A DNA stretch of 64,000 bases from Paenibacillus jilunlii (GCF_900102965.1 NZ_FNGM01000003.1:445397-509396); one strand, 5' to 3'; shown: positions 53,119 through 62,585, counted from the first letter of the stretch. Program-made: numbers and translations. Notes: generated from the sequence alone by a model not told the origin.

Positions 53119-54066
53119 TCACTTTGAAATGGATTGCTGTCTCAACGCACGAAACGCTGCGGGAGTCATCCCCAGGCGCTTGCGGAACACAGCATGCAGA
53201 TAATTTGCATTGGTAAATCCCGAATCTTGGGCGATCTGCTCGATGGAGGAGAAGTTCTCTTCCAGGGCACGGCATACAGCCTGCAGGCGGATTTCCTCAA
53301 GAATCCGGCTAAACGGCCGTTCCGGCTGAACCTGTTTGAAGATCCGCTGCAGCTGTCTGCCGCTGATATGGAGCTTTTCCGCTACATTGTCCAAGGTTAC
53401 AGGAGTTTTATGATTGGCTTCCATATACTGGACCGCATATTCATATCTGTACGCCGCCATATTCCGCACGGGTGCTTCTGCCCGATTGTCCCCGCTGTCA
53501 TACGCCCGGATGGTCCTCAACAAGATATTGATCACCAGTTGTTTAATGGACGTATAATATCCGAGCAGTTTCCCGTCACATGCTTCATAGGCCTCCAAAA
53601 AGCAGTGCATCGCCCGATGGTAATCATGCGCCGGAACCACAGGCAGAGTCCGCAGCTTGACCATGGTCTCCTCGGCTTCGGCGGCTTCCCAAGGGTCAAC
53701 GCCTTCCCTTTCTCTGGCAGTAATATCCACGTGCAGGCACAGTTCGTCCATAGCCTCCCCGGCATCCGCTTCCTGATAGTGGATCACACCCGGCCCGGTC
53801 AGATAGAGCATACCTTCTGAAAGAGGATATGGTTGTCCGCTGAGAATGACTTTTCCCCGCCCGCGCGGGATGAAATGAAATTCAAACTCCGCATGCTTGT
53901 GGAAATCTACAACTTTGCCTGGCGGAAAAGAGGTCAAGTGGAAGCGGAGCACCCTGATCTCGTAATGCCCCCATTCGATGCAAATATCGAGACGCTCCAG
54001 CATATCCTGCTTCTCGAACATTTTCTCAAAAGAACACCGGCTCCATTCAGCACCATCCCGGATCAT
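53119..54066 (-). CDS. AraC-family regulator
   Basis: About 315 residues. An N-terminal cupin (FHKHAEFEFHFIPRGRGKVI; LYLTGPGVIHYQE) and a C-terminal double helix-turn-helix (LDNVAEKLHISGRQLQRIFK; IEQIAQDSGFTNANYLHAVF). It is encoded one base after the stop of one oxidoreductase and just before another, so it likely senses a carbohydrate and controls the operon. The start is not firm: ATG 54066 has a poor site, and ATG 54021 or 54003 are alternatives. Confidence 0.88.
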   Translation of the reverse strand: MIRDGAEWSRCSFEKMFEKQDMLERLDICIEWGHYEIRVLRFHLTSFPPGKVVDFHKHAEFEFHFIPRGRGKVILSGQPYPLSEGMLYLTGPGVIHYQEADAGEAMDELCLHVDITAREREGVDPWEAAEAEETMVKLRTLPVVPAHDYHRAMHCFLEAYEACDGKLLGYYTSIKQLVINILLRTIRAYDSGDNRAEAPVRNMAAYRYEYAVQYMEANHKTPVTLDNVAEKLHISGRQLQRIFKQVQPERPFSRILEEIRLQAVCRALEENFSSIEQIAQDSGFTNANYLHAVFRKRLGMTPAAFRALRQQSISK

Positions 54067-54067
54067 C

Positions 54068-55072
54068 TTAATCGTTCAGCGCTTTCAAAAATATCGTACG
54101 GCCTTCCCTGGCCGCAAGGTTCGCCGCTTCCATCAGCCTTGTCAATTCTAAGGCTATCTGTACATTTTCTTCGGCAAAAGTATTCGCTTGGATATGAGCC
54201 ACCCATTGCCGGAAAGCGCTCTCTTTGGCGGTCGGCAGGGGCCATTCGGTCCATTCCTGGTAGGCGTCTCCTGCTGCCTTCGTGCGAATCAACAGCTTCT
54301 GCTCCGGTGTCCCGTACAGCAGTGTCCCTTCGGTACCATGCACTTCTATAGCAAAGGGTGAATGGCTGTTGACGAACCCTGCTTCGACGACACCGATCGC
54401 TCCGGAATCCGTAGAAAGAGCCGCCACTGCATTATCCTCCACTTCCTTGCCGGTGAGATAGCCAAAGCTTGCGCTAACCCCGGTCACAGCTTGACCCAGG
54501 AAGAGTCTGGTGAGGTACATCGGATGGCATCCGAGATCAATCAAGGCTCCCCCCTGGCACTCCTCCAGATTATAAAAATGCGCCGGCAGCCAACCTGCAA
54601 TCGCTCCATCATGCGACAAGCGCACTCTGACGTAAGTAATCGTGCCAAGCAGGCCCTGACGGAGAATATCTTGAATCGCTAAGGTATACCCGTCATTCAG
54701 ACGGGGCAAGGACACGGTCAAGATTACCTGCTGCTTGGTGACCTCGGAGAGAACAGCGTTGGCTTCTTTCTGTGTTGCAGCAATCACTTTTTCTGTGAAA
54801 ATGTGTTTTCCGGCTTTGGCGGCAGCGGTCAGCACCTCTGTGTGCAGGCGGGTGGGCGCATCCACAATAACGCCGTCTATATCATCCTTCGCAAGCAGAT
54901 CGGCCAGTGAAGCGAAAAACGGAACGTTCAACTGTTCCGCGGCGGCCTGCCCCCGCACGGGATCTTCATCCCACACGGCAGCGATCACGGTATCCTCATG
55001 TTCCTGGACCTGCTTGATATAATCCCAGGCGTGCACATGCCATAAGCTTAATACACCGATTCTAAGCGTCAC
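54068..55072 (-). CDS. Gfo/Idh/MocA-family oxidoreductase
   Basis: 334 residues. LRIGVLSLWHVHAWDYIKQV replaces the usual GxGGxG, so the Rossmann loop is unusual; AGKHIFTEKVIAATQKEANA keeps EK(V) and GGALIDLGCHPMYLTRLFLG keeps the Asp-x-x-x-His pair. Substrate unknown. GTG 55072 lies after GGAGGG; the frame is open 29 codons further upstream without support. First gene of a three-gene operon with an AraC regulator and another oxidoreductase. Confidence 0.89.
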   Translation of the reverse strand: MTLRIGVLSLWHVHAWDYIKQVQEHEDTVIAAVWDEDPVRGQAAAEQLNVPFFASLADLLAKDDIDGVIVDAPTRLHTEVLTAAAKAGKHIFTEKVIAATQKEANAVLSEVTKQQVILTVSLPRLNDGYTLAIQDILRQGLLGTITYVRVRLSHDGAIAGWLPAHFYNLEECQGGALIDLGCHPMYLTRLFLGQAVTGVSASFGYLTGKEVEDNAVAALSTDSGAIGVVEAGFVNSHSPFAIEVHGTEGTLLYGTPEQKLLIRTKAAGDAYQEWTEWPLPTAKESAFRQWVAHIQANTFAEENVQIALELTRLMEAANLAAREGRTIFLKALND

Positions 55073-55391
55073 AGCGTTATCCCTCCAATATATAATATTC
55101 TGACATCTCCATTTAAAATAGCACAAAGAAAGCGTATTTTTAATAGAATTATGCGACATTAACTATATGAAATTGCGTCATTCTTCATATGCCTCAGCGC
55201 ATCTCCGGAAGAATTCGTATCTAAGACGCTTTGCCGTTGCCCACACTATGCATTTTTGTATACAGAAGCAGTTGTTTAATAGTCGGTCGATACCACGAGC
55301 TCAAGTGCCGCCTCAAGACCCGTACATTCGGAAGTTCGTCAGTTCCTGATTTGAACATTCTCAAGCTGTAGTTTTCCAGTAGATCCGGTTA
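55073..55391. other. Divergent intergenic region
   Basis: About 320 bases between the oxidoreductase operon and the PadR gene. The left end is AT-rich and should hold the operon promoter on the minus strand. I see no gene, repeat or stable hairpin in the middle part. Confidence 0.5.
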
Positions 55392-55426
55392 TTGAATTTT
55401 TATTACACCCATGTTATATTCCACAT
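55392..55426 (+). promoter_or_regulatory. PadR gene promoter with PadR operator
   Basis: TTGAAT (55392-55397), 17-nt spacer, TATATT (55415-55420). The site ATGT-N8-ACAT (55411-55426), the PadR consensus, spans the -10 element, which suggests autorepression. Confidence 0.75.
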
Positions 55427-55455
55427 ATGAAATATTCAAAATTAGGAGTCTCTCT

Positions 55456-56028
55456 ATGCATACATTATCCAATGTCGAATTCATGCTCCTGCAAATGATC
55501 GCGGAACATCGTCAAGCTTCCGGATACGATATTATGAAGTTAGTCGAGCAGCGGGGTTATAAAGAATGGGCGAATATCGGTACAACTTCGATATATGTGG
55601 GATTGAAGAAACTTAGCGATAAAGGATGGATCTCACCTGAGACATCCGACGAGAAATCCGGCAAGGGGCCAACACCGACCCGGTTTGTCCTCACCGAAGC
55701 AGGTATACGTAAGCTGAGAAATGAAATTCTTGATAGCCTGTCGTCTACACGGGAACGTGACAACCGCTTCGATCTCGGTTTGGCCGCTTTGCCCCATATC
55801 GGGAAAGAAGAGGCCGTCATTGCTTTACGGAAACGACTGGATTTTCTTGGACAAGCCTCGATAAAAATAAGACAGAAGTACGAATCACAAGGCGGAGCCA
55901 GCTTGCCGCTTAACGTAAGGGCGTTGTTCTTACATCCATTCAGTTTAATCGAGAGCGAGCAAGCGTTCGTTAGCCGTTTAATACATGAATTATTGGAGGA
56001 GGCAAGTAGACATGGTCAAAATTATTGA
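55456..56028 (+). CDS. PadR-family transcriptional regulator
   Basis: 190 residues. The N-terminal winged helix (MHTLSNVEFMLLQMIAEHRQ, SGYDIMKLV) and YVGLKKLSDKGWI with the wing GPTPTRFVLTEAG are the PadR signature; a C-terminal helical dimer domain follows. ATG 55456 follows TAGGAG; the frame opens 15 codons earlier. It overlaps the next gene by 17 nt. An ATGT-N8-ACAT operator covers its promoter, so it most likely represses this two-gene operon. Confidence 0.92.
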   Translation: MHTLSNVEFMLLQMIAEHRQASGYDIMKLVEQRGYKEWANIGTTSIYVGLKKLSDKGWISPETSDEKSGKGPTPTRFVLTEAGIRKLRNEILDSLSSTRERDNRFDLGLAALPHIGKEEAVIALRKRLDFLGQASIKIRQKYESQGGASLPLNVRALFLHPFSLIESEQAFVSRLIHELLEEASRHGQNY

Positions 56029-56992
56029 AGGTTTCATTCCTTATCAAGGCGAACATTGCGAAACAACCGCCGTGGGCAATTTAATGCAATATGCGGGAGT
56101 CCGCTTGTCTGAGCCGATGTTGTTCGGACTAGGGCAAGGGCTTGGATTCATATACTGGGATTCGAAGGGAATGGACTTCCCCTTCATCGGAGGAAGGGTA
56201 AAACCGGATAAACTGACCGCTTATCTCGCCGAACGACTCGGCTTGAACGTCAGATATCAAGAAACCTCGTCCGTCAATAAGGCGTGGCAGAACGTCCGAA
56301 ACAGCATCGAACACGGCATTCCGGTTGGGCTTAAATTAGATGCCTATTACTTGGATTATTTTAAGAACAAAGTGCACTTCGCCGGTCACTATGCGGTACT
56401 TTACGGTATAGATGACGAATACGCCTACATGGCGGACACCAGACAACAGGGTGGACTTGTGAAGACGCGTCTGACAAGCTTGGCCGCTGCCAGAAATGCA
56501 AAGGGACCCATGAGCTCCCGGAATCGTTCCTTTACGATCGAGCCAAACGACGCATTGCTTCCGCTTGTTCCTGCTATACGCGAATCCTTGACCATGAATG
56601 CGCATGACTATCTGAATCCGCCCATTGGGAATATTGGCAATAAAGGCATTGTTAAAATGAGCAATGAAATCTTGAAGTGGCCTTCCCGCAGCAACAATTT
56701 CGAACATGATTTATGTCTTACCGCGACGCTAATGGAGCGGGCGGGAACCGGCGGCGCTTTATTTCGGAATCTGTATAGGGATTATTTGAGAGATTGTGCT
56801 GATCGGCTGGAGGACCCGAGGATCGAACAAGCCCACTGTATGTTTACAGAGATCGCTCCAATGTGGGTTAGCGTCTCTGCTTCAATCGACCATGCAGGAA
56901 GAACAGGTGAGCACCAGGAGCTCGTGCATGCGTCAAAGCTGTTGCTCGAGATTGCGGATAAAGAACGCGCAGCCATGGAGCTATTGTTGTGA
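56012..56992 (+). CDS. BtrH_N-domain protein with DUF4872-like C-terminus
   Basis: 326 residues. Residues 1-135 match the BtrH N-terminal fold, a papain/C39-like fold: GEHCETTAVGNLMQY gives the catalytic cysteine and HFAGHYAVLYGIDDEYAYMA the histidine and aspartate. The remainder is the DUF4872-type helical domain. In butirosin synthesis BtrH moves an acyl group from a carrier protein to the aminoglycoside. No carrier protein or aminoglycoside gene is near, so the acceptor here is unknown. GGAGGAGG precedes ATG 56012, which is translationally coupled to padR. Confidence 0.83.
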   Translation: MVKIIEGFIPYQGEHCETTAVGNLMQYAGVRLSEPMLFGLGQGLGFIYWDSKGMDFPFIGGRVKPDKLTAYLAERLGLNVRYQETSSVNKAWQNVRNSIEHGIPVGLKLDAYYLDYFKNKVHFAGHYAVLYGIDDEYAYMADTRQQGGLVKTRLTSLAAARNAKGPMSSRNRSFTIEPNDALLPLVPAIRESLTMNAHDYLNPPIGNIGNKGIVKMSNEILKWPSRSNNFEHDLCLTATLMERAGTGGALFRNLYRDYLRDCADRLEDPRIEQAHCMFTEIAPMWVSVSASIDHAGRTGEHQELVHASKLLLEIADKERAAMELLL

Positions 56993-57044
56993 TAGCCTTA
57001 CACTTACATTGAACGGAATCTATGCTATAACCCAGTGTCAGCTT

Positions 57045-57069
57045 AAGCACCCAACAAGGGTGCTTTTTA
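57045..57069 (+). terminator. Terminator of the PadR/BtrH operon
   Basis: AAGCACCC / GGGTGCTT stem with AACAA loop, then TTT. Confidence 0.85.
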
Positions 57070-57136
57070 TAACTGGATTACTTGAATCTATTGGTGGTTT
57101 ATTTCGTAGCATTATATGTAATTTCACTCATCTTAA

Positions 57137-57805
57137 TTAGAGTGTCTCACCCAATTTCTGAATCTTGGAGTGGGAAACTAAATATACAGGACCCAATATG
57201 TCTATTTTGCTGTCCTTTACACGTATAGCGCTCTCCTGTTCTGCCGCATAAACATCAATCTCTTCAGACAAGGGGAACAGGTAGCCTTGAACAAACGTGG
57301 CGTAGTCGCGTTTAGAATGAGATTCATAGGCCAAATGATCAAAGCCAATACCATCATAAATAGTACTTGTTTCAACTTGATAGCCATTGTTTGTCAAGCT
57401 TAACCATTTTGCAGCCATGTTTAACGCACCGGCGCTGGCACCCATTATAACGGCATTGCTGTTCTTAATAACATCCGATAATTCATATTCCGCCAAAAAA
57501 TCGTTCTGCAAAACAGGATCTCCACCGCATAAAAAAATGACAGAAGCGTTTTGAATGAATCGCCGGGCATCTTCCTTCTGCATGCGGTAATCAACGAAAT
57601 GATATTCATCAAAAATAATGTTAGCCTGATTTAACCATATCCTTTCAGAAACATCATCAATGTTAACTTGCTCACCTTTGTAACCAGACGGTTGAGCGCT
57701 AATCATAACAAGCGACTTTCTGTCTTTTATATCCTCATCCAACCATTTGACCAGCTTCTCTGGAAAAAAATTATTAAACCAACTGAGATAGTAGTGAGTT
57801 TTCAA
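57137..57805 (-). CDS. Peptidase S51-family protein
   Basis: 222 residues with the class I glutamine-amidotransferase-like fold of S51 peptidases. ASVIFLCGGDPVLQNDFLAE and AVIMGASAGALNMAAKW hold the oxyanion region and the nucleophile serine (GASAG). Family members include aspartyl dipeptidase PepE and cyanophycinase; the size fits PepE-type. The start is a TTG behind GGAGGT. It stands alone. Confidence 0.85.
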   Translation of the reverse strand: MKTHYYLSWFNNFFPEKLVKWLDEDIKDRKSLVMISAQPSGYKGEQVNIDDVSERIWLNQANIIFDEYHFVDYRMQKEDARRFIQNASVIFLCGGDPVLQNDFLAEYELSDVIKNSNAVIMGASAGALNMAAKWLSLTNNGYQVETSTIYDGIGFDHLAYESHSKRDYATFVQGYLFPLSEEIDVYAAEQESAIRVKDSKIDILGPVYLVSHSKIQKLGETL

Positions 57806-58202
57806 ACTTAATTACCTCCATATGTATTATTTACATGCATCCATTCTTAACGCTAAAACATATTATAGATGCTAGAAAGACGGTTCTTCAGCCATTTCGC
57901 TTGCGCTTCCTTGTACACTTTTCATAAATTCATCTTCATATTACCATAACATGGAATGTAGTATGTGAAATATGTATTATGTTTCCACGTTATCCTTCCC
58001 GTAATGAACCACCGTCAGTCTAAGACTTTATTATTTCTGACTATAGTTAGCAGGATTGTTTCAACTCGTGGGATAGTAAAAGCCACCCGGATTACGGATG
58101 GCTTTGTGTCAAAGAGTATGAATCCCTAATTTAGATTCTTACAGTTCATCCGCTGTTGCTTTACCTGTATTTGCACCCTTTACCAAAAAAGGCTGGCCAC
58201 CC
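57806..58202. other. Gene-free interval
   Basis: About 400 bases with no credible frame. The right end of the peptidase side should hold its promoter. A hairpin at 58080-58106 (AAAGCCA / TGGCTTT with inner CCG/CGG) looks like a terminator without an obvious owner; it may belong to the MetE-like gene ending at 58203, with read-through of about 100 nt. Confidence 0.45.
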
Positions 58203-59318
58203 TCACACCCATACTTCATCCGCCGTCTCAATAATTAGCCGCAGCTTATCCCACTGCTCTTCCTCCGTGAGCATGTTGCCTTCCTCGGTGGAAGCGAAGC
58301 CGCATTGGGCGCTAAGGCACAGCTGATCGATCGGTACAATCTGTGCCGCTTCTTCTATCCGGGCGATGATCTGCTCCTTGCTCTCCAGCCCCCCGTGCTT
58401 CGTAGTTACCAAACCCAAGACAACCTGCTGGTCCCGGATGAAGCGCAGCGGAGCGAAGTCGCCGGAACGCTCATTGTCGTATTCGAGGAAAAAAGCGTCC
58501 ACTTCAGCCTGGCTGAACAGGACTTCGGCCACAGGCTCATAACCTCCGGCGGCGAACCAGGTGGAGCGGAAATTGCCCCGGCAGACATGCAGAGCAATGG
58601 TCATATCGACTGGACGTCCGGCAATACTCTCGTTGATCAGCCGTACATAATCCTGCGCCAGCTGGTCGGGATCGATGCCGCGGCTGCGCAGATGCGCCCG
58701 GTGTCTGCCGCTGCACAAGGTTCCCCAGGTAGTATCATCCAGCTGGAGATAACGGCAGCCTGCCTCATAGAAGGCACGGATAGCGTCCTGATAGACTTGG
58801 ATAATATCGCGGAACAACGTCTCGCGGTCAGGGTAGATCTCATTTCCGTTATAGCTTTCCACGAAGTGGAATAATGCCGGGGATGGTATGGTCATTTTGG
58901 CGAGGGTATCTCCTGCCATCTGCTGCAGCTCCACAAACTGGCCAACCATGGGATGCCCGCCGAAGGTGATTTTACCGACAATCCGGAAGCTTTCTGCCCG
59001 CTGCACCGCTTCTTTGGCGCTTCTGCCTTGATCCAGACTGATCTTCTGCGTACCGTTAATCCCGAGAAAAAAATCCAGATGCCACCAGGACCGCCGGAAC
59101 TCACCGTCTGTGACAGCCTTCAGACCCAGCGCCTTCTCCTGTTCCAGCAGCTTGGAGATCTCCGCATTCTCGATTTCATGCAGCTGCCTGTCTGTAATTT
59201 CGCCCTGGAGATGCAGGCTGCGCGCGGCTTTCAATGCTTCTGTGCGGAGGAAGCTGCCGACGATGTCGTAGCGAAAGGGCGGAGTATTTCGTTTGGAGCC
59301 GTGAACTGGACTAATCAT
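58203..59318 (-). CDS. MetE C-terminal-like methyltransferase (YxjG/YxjH type)
   Basis: 371 residues, the length of the stand-alone MetE C-terminal domain. Zinc ligands appear as IALHVCRGN near 245 and LSAQCGFAS near 340, with LQLDDTTWG between. Relatives YxjG and YxjH are linked to cobalamin-independent methionine synthesis from a methyl donor that differs from the full-length MetE enzyme. GGAGGAA precedes the ATG. It follows the LysR gene by 15 nt, so they form one operon. Confidence 0.86.
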   Translation of the reverse strand: MISPVHGSKRNTPPFRYDIVGSFLRTEALKAARSLHLQGEITDRQLHEIENAEISKLLEQEKALGLKAVTDGEFRRSWWHLDFFLGINGTQKISLDQGRSAKEAVQRAESFRIVGKITFGGHPMVGQFVELQQMAGDTLAKMTIPSPALFHFVESYNGNEIYPDRETLFRDIIQVYQDAIRAFYEAGCRYLQLDDTTWGTLCSGRHRAHLRSRGIDPDQLAQDYVRLINESIAGRPVDMTIALHVCRGNFRSTWFAAGGYEPVAEVLFSQAEVDAFFLEYDNERSGDFAPLRFIRDQQVVLGLVTTKHGGLESKEQIIARIEEAAQIVPIDQLCLSAQCGFASTEEGNMLTEEEQWDKLRLIIETADEVWV

Positions 59319-59333
59319 ACATTCCTCCTGCGG

Positions 59334-60266
59334 TTAGAGTAAAAAAGATTTAAGGTCAAAATTATTTCTGGTGACCAGGTCGTTCAGAATATCGATATAG
59401 GCGGACATCATTTCGCCGGGCTTGCGGTCCTTATGGGCGATCCAGCCGACGGTGAACACTTCAGAACTGTCAAAAGGAATCGTCACCAGCCCGTCGCCGT
59501 TCAGCTCAGCATCCATAATTCCCGTACCGACCGTATAGGAATCACTGCCCAGCAACAGATGGGTCAGCGTGGCCCGGTCTGTAACCTGGATATTTTTCTC
59601 AATCTGGGTGAAGCTTAGCATCTCCTCGGAGAAATACAGGGAGTTGTTCTCGCCTTGTTCAAAGGTAATGTACGGGTAGGGCAGTATATCCTCCAGCGTA
59701 ATCAGTTCCTTCCCGGCAAGAATATGGCCTGCCCGCACATACACATGCGGATTGGTGTTGAAGAGCGGAGTAAATTTCAGGTTCCCGTCGCTGAACAGCT
59801 TGTTCATCACCTTATAATTGCCCTCATTAATGTAGAGAATCCCCAGATCGCTGCGGAGTGTCCGCACATCCTCAATAATCTCATAGGTCTGCGTTTCTCT
59901 CAGACTGAAGTTGTATTCCGTCACCCTGTTCTCTTTCATCAGCTTGACAAAAGCATCCACGACAAAAGGATAATGCTGGGTAGACACGGAAAAATAAATC
60001 GGGCTGCGCTTCTTCCCGGTGTACCGGTTCTCCATAAATTCAGTCTGTTCGATAATCTGCCGGGCGTAACCCAGAAATTCCACCCCTTCGGCAGAAATGC
60101 TGATCCCCCGGTTGTTCCGTTCAAAAATCGTAATCCCCAGCTCATTCTCCAGCTCCTTAATGGCATTGGAGAGGCTTGGCTGGGAGACAAAAAGCCTTTT
60201 GGCCGCTTCATTCATCGAGCCGCTGTTCGCAATCTCAATGGCATAGCGGAGCTGCTGCAATGTCAA
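59334..60266 (-). CDS. LysR-family transcriptional regulator
   Basis: 310 residues. The N-terminal helix-turn-helix reads MTLQQLRYAIEIANSGSMNE and AAKRLFVSQPSLSNAIKELE. The rest is a two-lobe ligand domain (YPYITFEQGENNSLYFSE). The start is TTG 60266 behind AGGGGG. It is co-directional with the MetE-like gene that follows; LysR proteins such as CmbR and YtlI control sulfur amino acid genes, so a similar role is plausible here. Confidence 0.9.
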   Translation of the reverse strand: MTLQQLRYAIEIANSGSMNEAAKRLFVSQPSLSNAIKELENELGITIFERNNRGISISAEGVEFLGYARQIIEQTEFMENRYTGKKRSPIYFSVSTQHYPFVVDAFVKLMKENRVTEYNFSLRETQTYEIIEDVRTLRSDLGILYINEGNYKVMNKLFSDGNLKFTPLFNTNPHVYVRAGHILAGKELITLEDILPYPYITFEQGENNSLYFSEEMLSFTQIEKNIQVTDRATLTHLLLGSDSYTVGTGIMDAELNGDGLVTIPFDSSEVFTVGWIAHKDRKPGEMMSAYIDILNDLVTRNNFDLKSFLL

Positions 60267-60424
60267 ACCTGTTCCCCCTTTTGCAAGAACTGTTGCTGAA
60301 GAATCTTCTCTTTCCGATTAAAACAGATACCGTCCCCCGGAAGGAACGGCACCTCAGTTTCTGCTTATAGTAGCATAGATTCGTAGTTCCATCCATGCCT
60401 GATGTATGAAAAGTCTGCGGGTAC

Positions 60425-61543
60425 TTATTGGCTGCGCTTTTTCCCTGCATCGATCTTGGACGGGTCGAGCCCTTCCCAAATGTTCCTGATCTTTGCCTGT
60501 TCCGGATGCTCGAACACCAGGAAGGCGGTGGGCAAATAGCGCTCGCCATATTGCGAAGACGGTTTGTTCACAATCTCATTGTCCTTCACCAGAACAGTTG
60601 ATGAACCGCCGTCAAGGTTAGCGGCAATAACGGCTCCATGCTTCAGCATAATCTGCTGCACATCATAGAGGTTCGCGCCAATGCTGTATCCGGGCTGTCT
60701 GCCGTCAATGACCACGAACAGCAGCGCACCGTCAGCACGTTGGCCCATCGCGGTCCGGGGCGCAATCCCCCAGCCTTCCGCGGCATTCTTGATCAGCCCT
60801 TTGCCATTAACAATGATCCGGGGCTGAAAAGACACCGCCTCCTGCACACCCATCTTGCTAAGCTCGTCCAGCGTATAGTTCCCGGCGATCATCTTACCCT
60901 GCTTGTCCAAGCCAACGATCTGTGTAGATTTTTTGCCGCCGAGACCGTTATAAAACAGCTTGCCCTGCGAAATGACCAGACCAATCGGCTTGAAGCCGTT
61001 ACCCTTCCAGTTCGGGTCGGCAAACCCTCCGCCATTCACACCGGCAATTGCACCCGTGCGGGCAACCATGCTGGTCACCTTTTCGCCTGAACCGATCCTG
61101 TTCGGCACACCCAAGCGGACTTTGGTCGGATCATTAACGGTCATAACATATCCGGTGTAGCCGCCGCCTGACACCTTTTCCACCTCAACCAGCGGTTTAT
61201 CTTGTTCTTCCGCCGCAGGTTCTTTTATCACATGGGTGTCCTTTTCGTCTCCCATATGCTCAAACCGCTGATTGTATTCCGTGACACGTTCCTTCAATTC
61301 ATCTTCGCCAATAATATATTTCGCCAAATAGCGGTGTTGTGTGGTTATTAGCGTATCTGCAATCAGATAACGGGTGTTCTGGGCAGACGGGGCAAAATAC
61401 AGCCAGCCCCCGGCGGCCAAAAGCAGAAAAATGCCGAATAAAAAGACTCTGAAAAGTGTGCGGAAAAAGCTTTTTTTCTTGCGTTTACGCACGGGTTTCT
61501 TCTTGCGGACCGTGGAGCGTTGTGGTAATGATGAAGAATTCAC
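60425..61543 (-). CDS. Membrane-anchored phosphodiester glycosidase (NAGPA-type domain)
   Basis: 372 residues. A very basic N-terminus (RKKKPVRKRKKK) precedes one membrane helix at about 29-50, so the protein is anchored with its body outside. The C-terminal 240 residues form the NAGPA/DUF2233 domain: GAIAGVNGGGFAD, IAPRTAMGQRADGALLFVVI DG, and AANLDGGSSTVLV. Members hydrolyse N-acetylglucosamine phosphodiesters, for example in cell-wall or exopolysaccharide turnover. GTG 61543 follows GGAGGA. Confidence 0.88.
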   Translation of the reverse strand: MNSSSLPQRSTVRKKKPVRKRKKKSFFRTLFRVFLFGIFLLLAAGGWLYFAPSAQNTRYLIADTLITTQHRYLAKYIIGEDELKERVTEYNQRFEHMGDEKDTHVIKEPAAEEQDKPLVEVEKVSGGGYTGYVMTVNDPTKVRLGVPNRIGSGEKVTSMVARTGAIAGVNGGGFADPNWKGNGFKPIGLVISQGKLFYNGLGGKKSTQIVGLDKQGKMIAGNYTLDELSKMGVQEAVSFQPRIIVNGKGLIKNAAEGWGIAPRTAMGQRADGALLFVVIDGRQPGYSIGANLYDVQQIMLKHGAVIAANLDGGSSTVLVKDNEIVNKPSSQYGERYLPTAFLVFEHPEQAKIRNIWEGLDPSKIDAGKKRSQ

Positions 61544-61694
61544 TGCTTAATTTCCTCCCTGTTACTGCCTGATAATGGAAATGGGCATAAGCTCATATAC
61601 CCCATCATAGACGATTTTGCGAGATCAAAGGTTTCAGTTTGTTTAACTGTTGGGAATTCAATCCATTGAAGAGCGGGTGTAAGCAGTGGCATAA

Positions 61695-61997
61695 CTAAGG
61701 ATGAGAAAGCGGAGCATGAGAAAACGGAGTATGTGGATTAGTACAGGAATTATCGCCGGCTTTGCCCTTTTCGATTAAACTCTCCTGGTTAAAAGGACAG
61801 ATTCTTGAATTTAAACCTCTGCAGAACCTGGTCCAGCAGGACTCAAGAAAATCACTAAACGAATTTGCAAGTAAGTACACATTACTCATGTCATCAGGAT
61901 CTTCAGGTTCTTCCTCGTGATCCCAGAAATAAACTTTACCAGCAAACTCTTCATCCGTTCCTATACAGATTAAATTCCCTCCAGGGTGCCTGACCAT
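61695..61997 (-). pseudogene. SMI1/KNR4 (SUKH)-type immunity protein remnant
   Basis: 100 codons. GGNLICIGTDEEFAGKVYFW, DHEEEPEDP and YLLANSFSDFLE match the C-terminal half of SMI1/KNR4-family proteins, which often act as immunity proteins. The N-terminal half of about 80 residues is missing and there is no ribosome binding site at the only ATG. The tail after residue 60 differs from the family. It is the most distal of the partial genes downstream of the toxin. Confidence 0.65.
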
Positions 61998-62106
61998 TCA
62001 TCACAATAATATATTGACATAATTAATTGTACACCTTCCCTTTTACATCACGAATAATAATATTCCTATTTGTAGCCTCATCACTGGAGTCACATATCTG
62101 TTTTAT

Positions 62107-62310
62107 CTATTCTCTCATCTTAGCAAGAATACTATATAAATCTTTCGCTTGACTGTATTTCTTCATCAGTAAGAATCTCAGTTTCAAGTAATTTCGTTTT
62201 GCTTTGCTCTCCAGCTTGGTAATAAAGAGTACGTAAAAGTCACCTGAGGTAGGAAAAGAAAATAATCCATATCCCTTTTGTACTAATGTGTATGAGAAAC
62301 TAAATTTCAT
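62107..62310 (-). CDS. Unrecognised small protein in immunity cluster
   Basis: 67 residues, MKFSFSYTLVQKGYGLFSFP to YSILAKMRE. It starts 4 nt inside the stop of the preceding remnant (ATGA), which supports coupled translation, but no strong ribosome binding site is seen. Mixed beta and helix, basic C-terminal half, no known motif. It may be a complete small protein or the C-terminal part of a broken gene. Confidence 0.45.
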   Translation of the reverse strand: MKFSFSYTLVQKGYGLFSFPTSGDFYVLFITKLESKAKRNYLKLRFLLMKKYSQAKDLYSILAKMRE

Positions 62311-62546
62311 AGATAGAAGCCATATCTATAATCACCAAATTCAATTGACATTCCTAACTCCGAGGCAAAGTTAGAGTGATAGATGATCATTTTGTTTATC
62401 AAAACAGCGATCTCCTCCCCGTCTGGCGTTGACCACCGTTTCAGCACTTCCTCGTAAATGTCCAGATCATCAGGGATTAAAGCGTTTTTCCGTCCTAAAG
62501 TGATTAATGCTTGCTTAGCAATAGCCTCTAGCTCTTTAGCACTAAA
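62307..62546 (-). pseudogene. 5'-truncated gene fragment, possibly an immunity protein
   Basis: 80 open codons read FSAKELEAIAKQALITLGRK, NALIPDDLDIYEEVLKRWST and FASELGMSIEFGDYRYGFYL, a coherent globular C-terminal region. An in-frame TAA lies directly upstream and no start codon precedes the conserved-looking part. It ends by ATGA overlap with the 67-residue frame. Loss of its 5' part is the likely explanation. No family recognised. Confidence 0.55.
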
Positions 62547-62585
62547 TTAGAATTTCAAGAAAGAATCAATTTTAATCACATGTAA

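Noticed and set aside
53134..53820. 228-codon frame antisense to the AraC gene
   Set aside because: Shadow of a gene with clear helix-turn-helix motifs.
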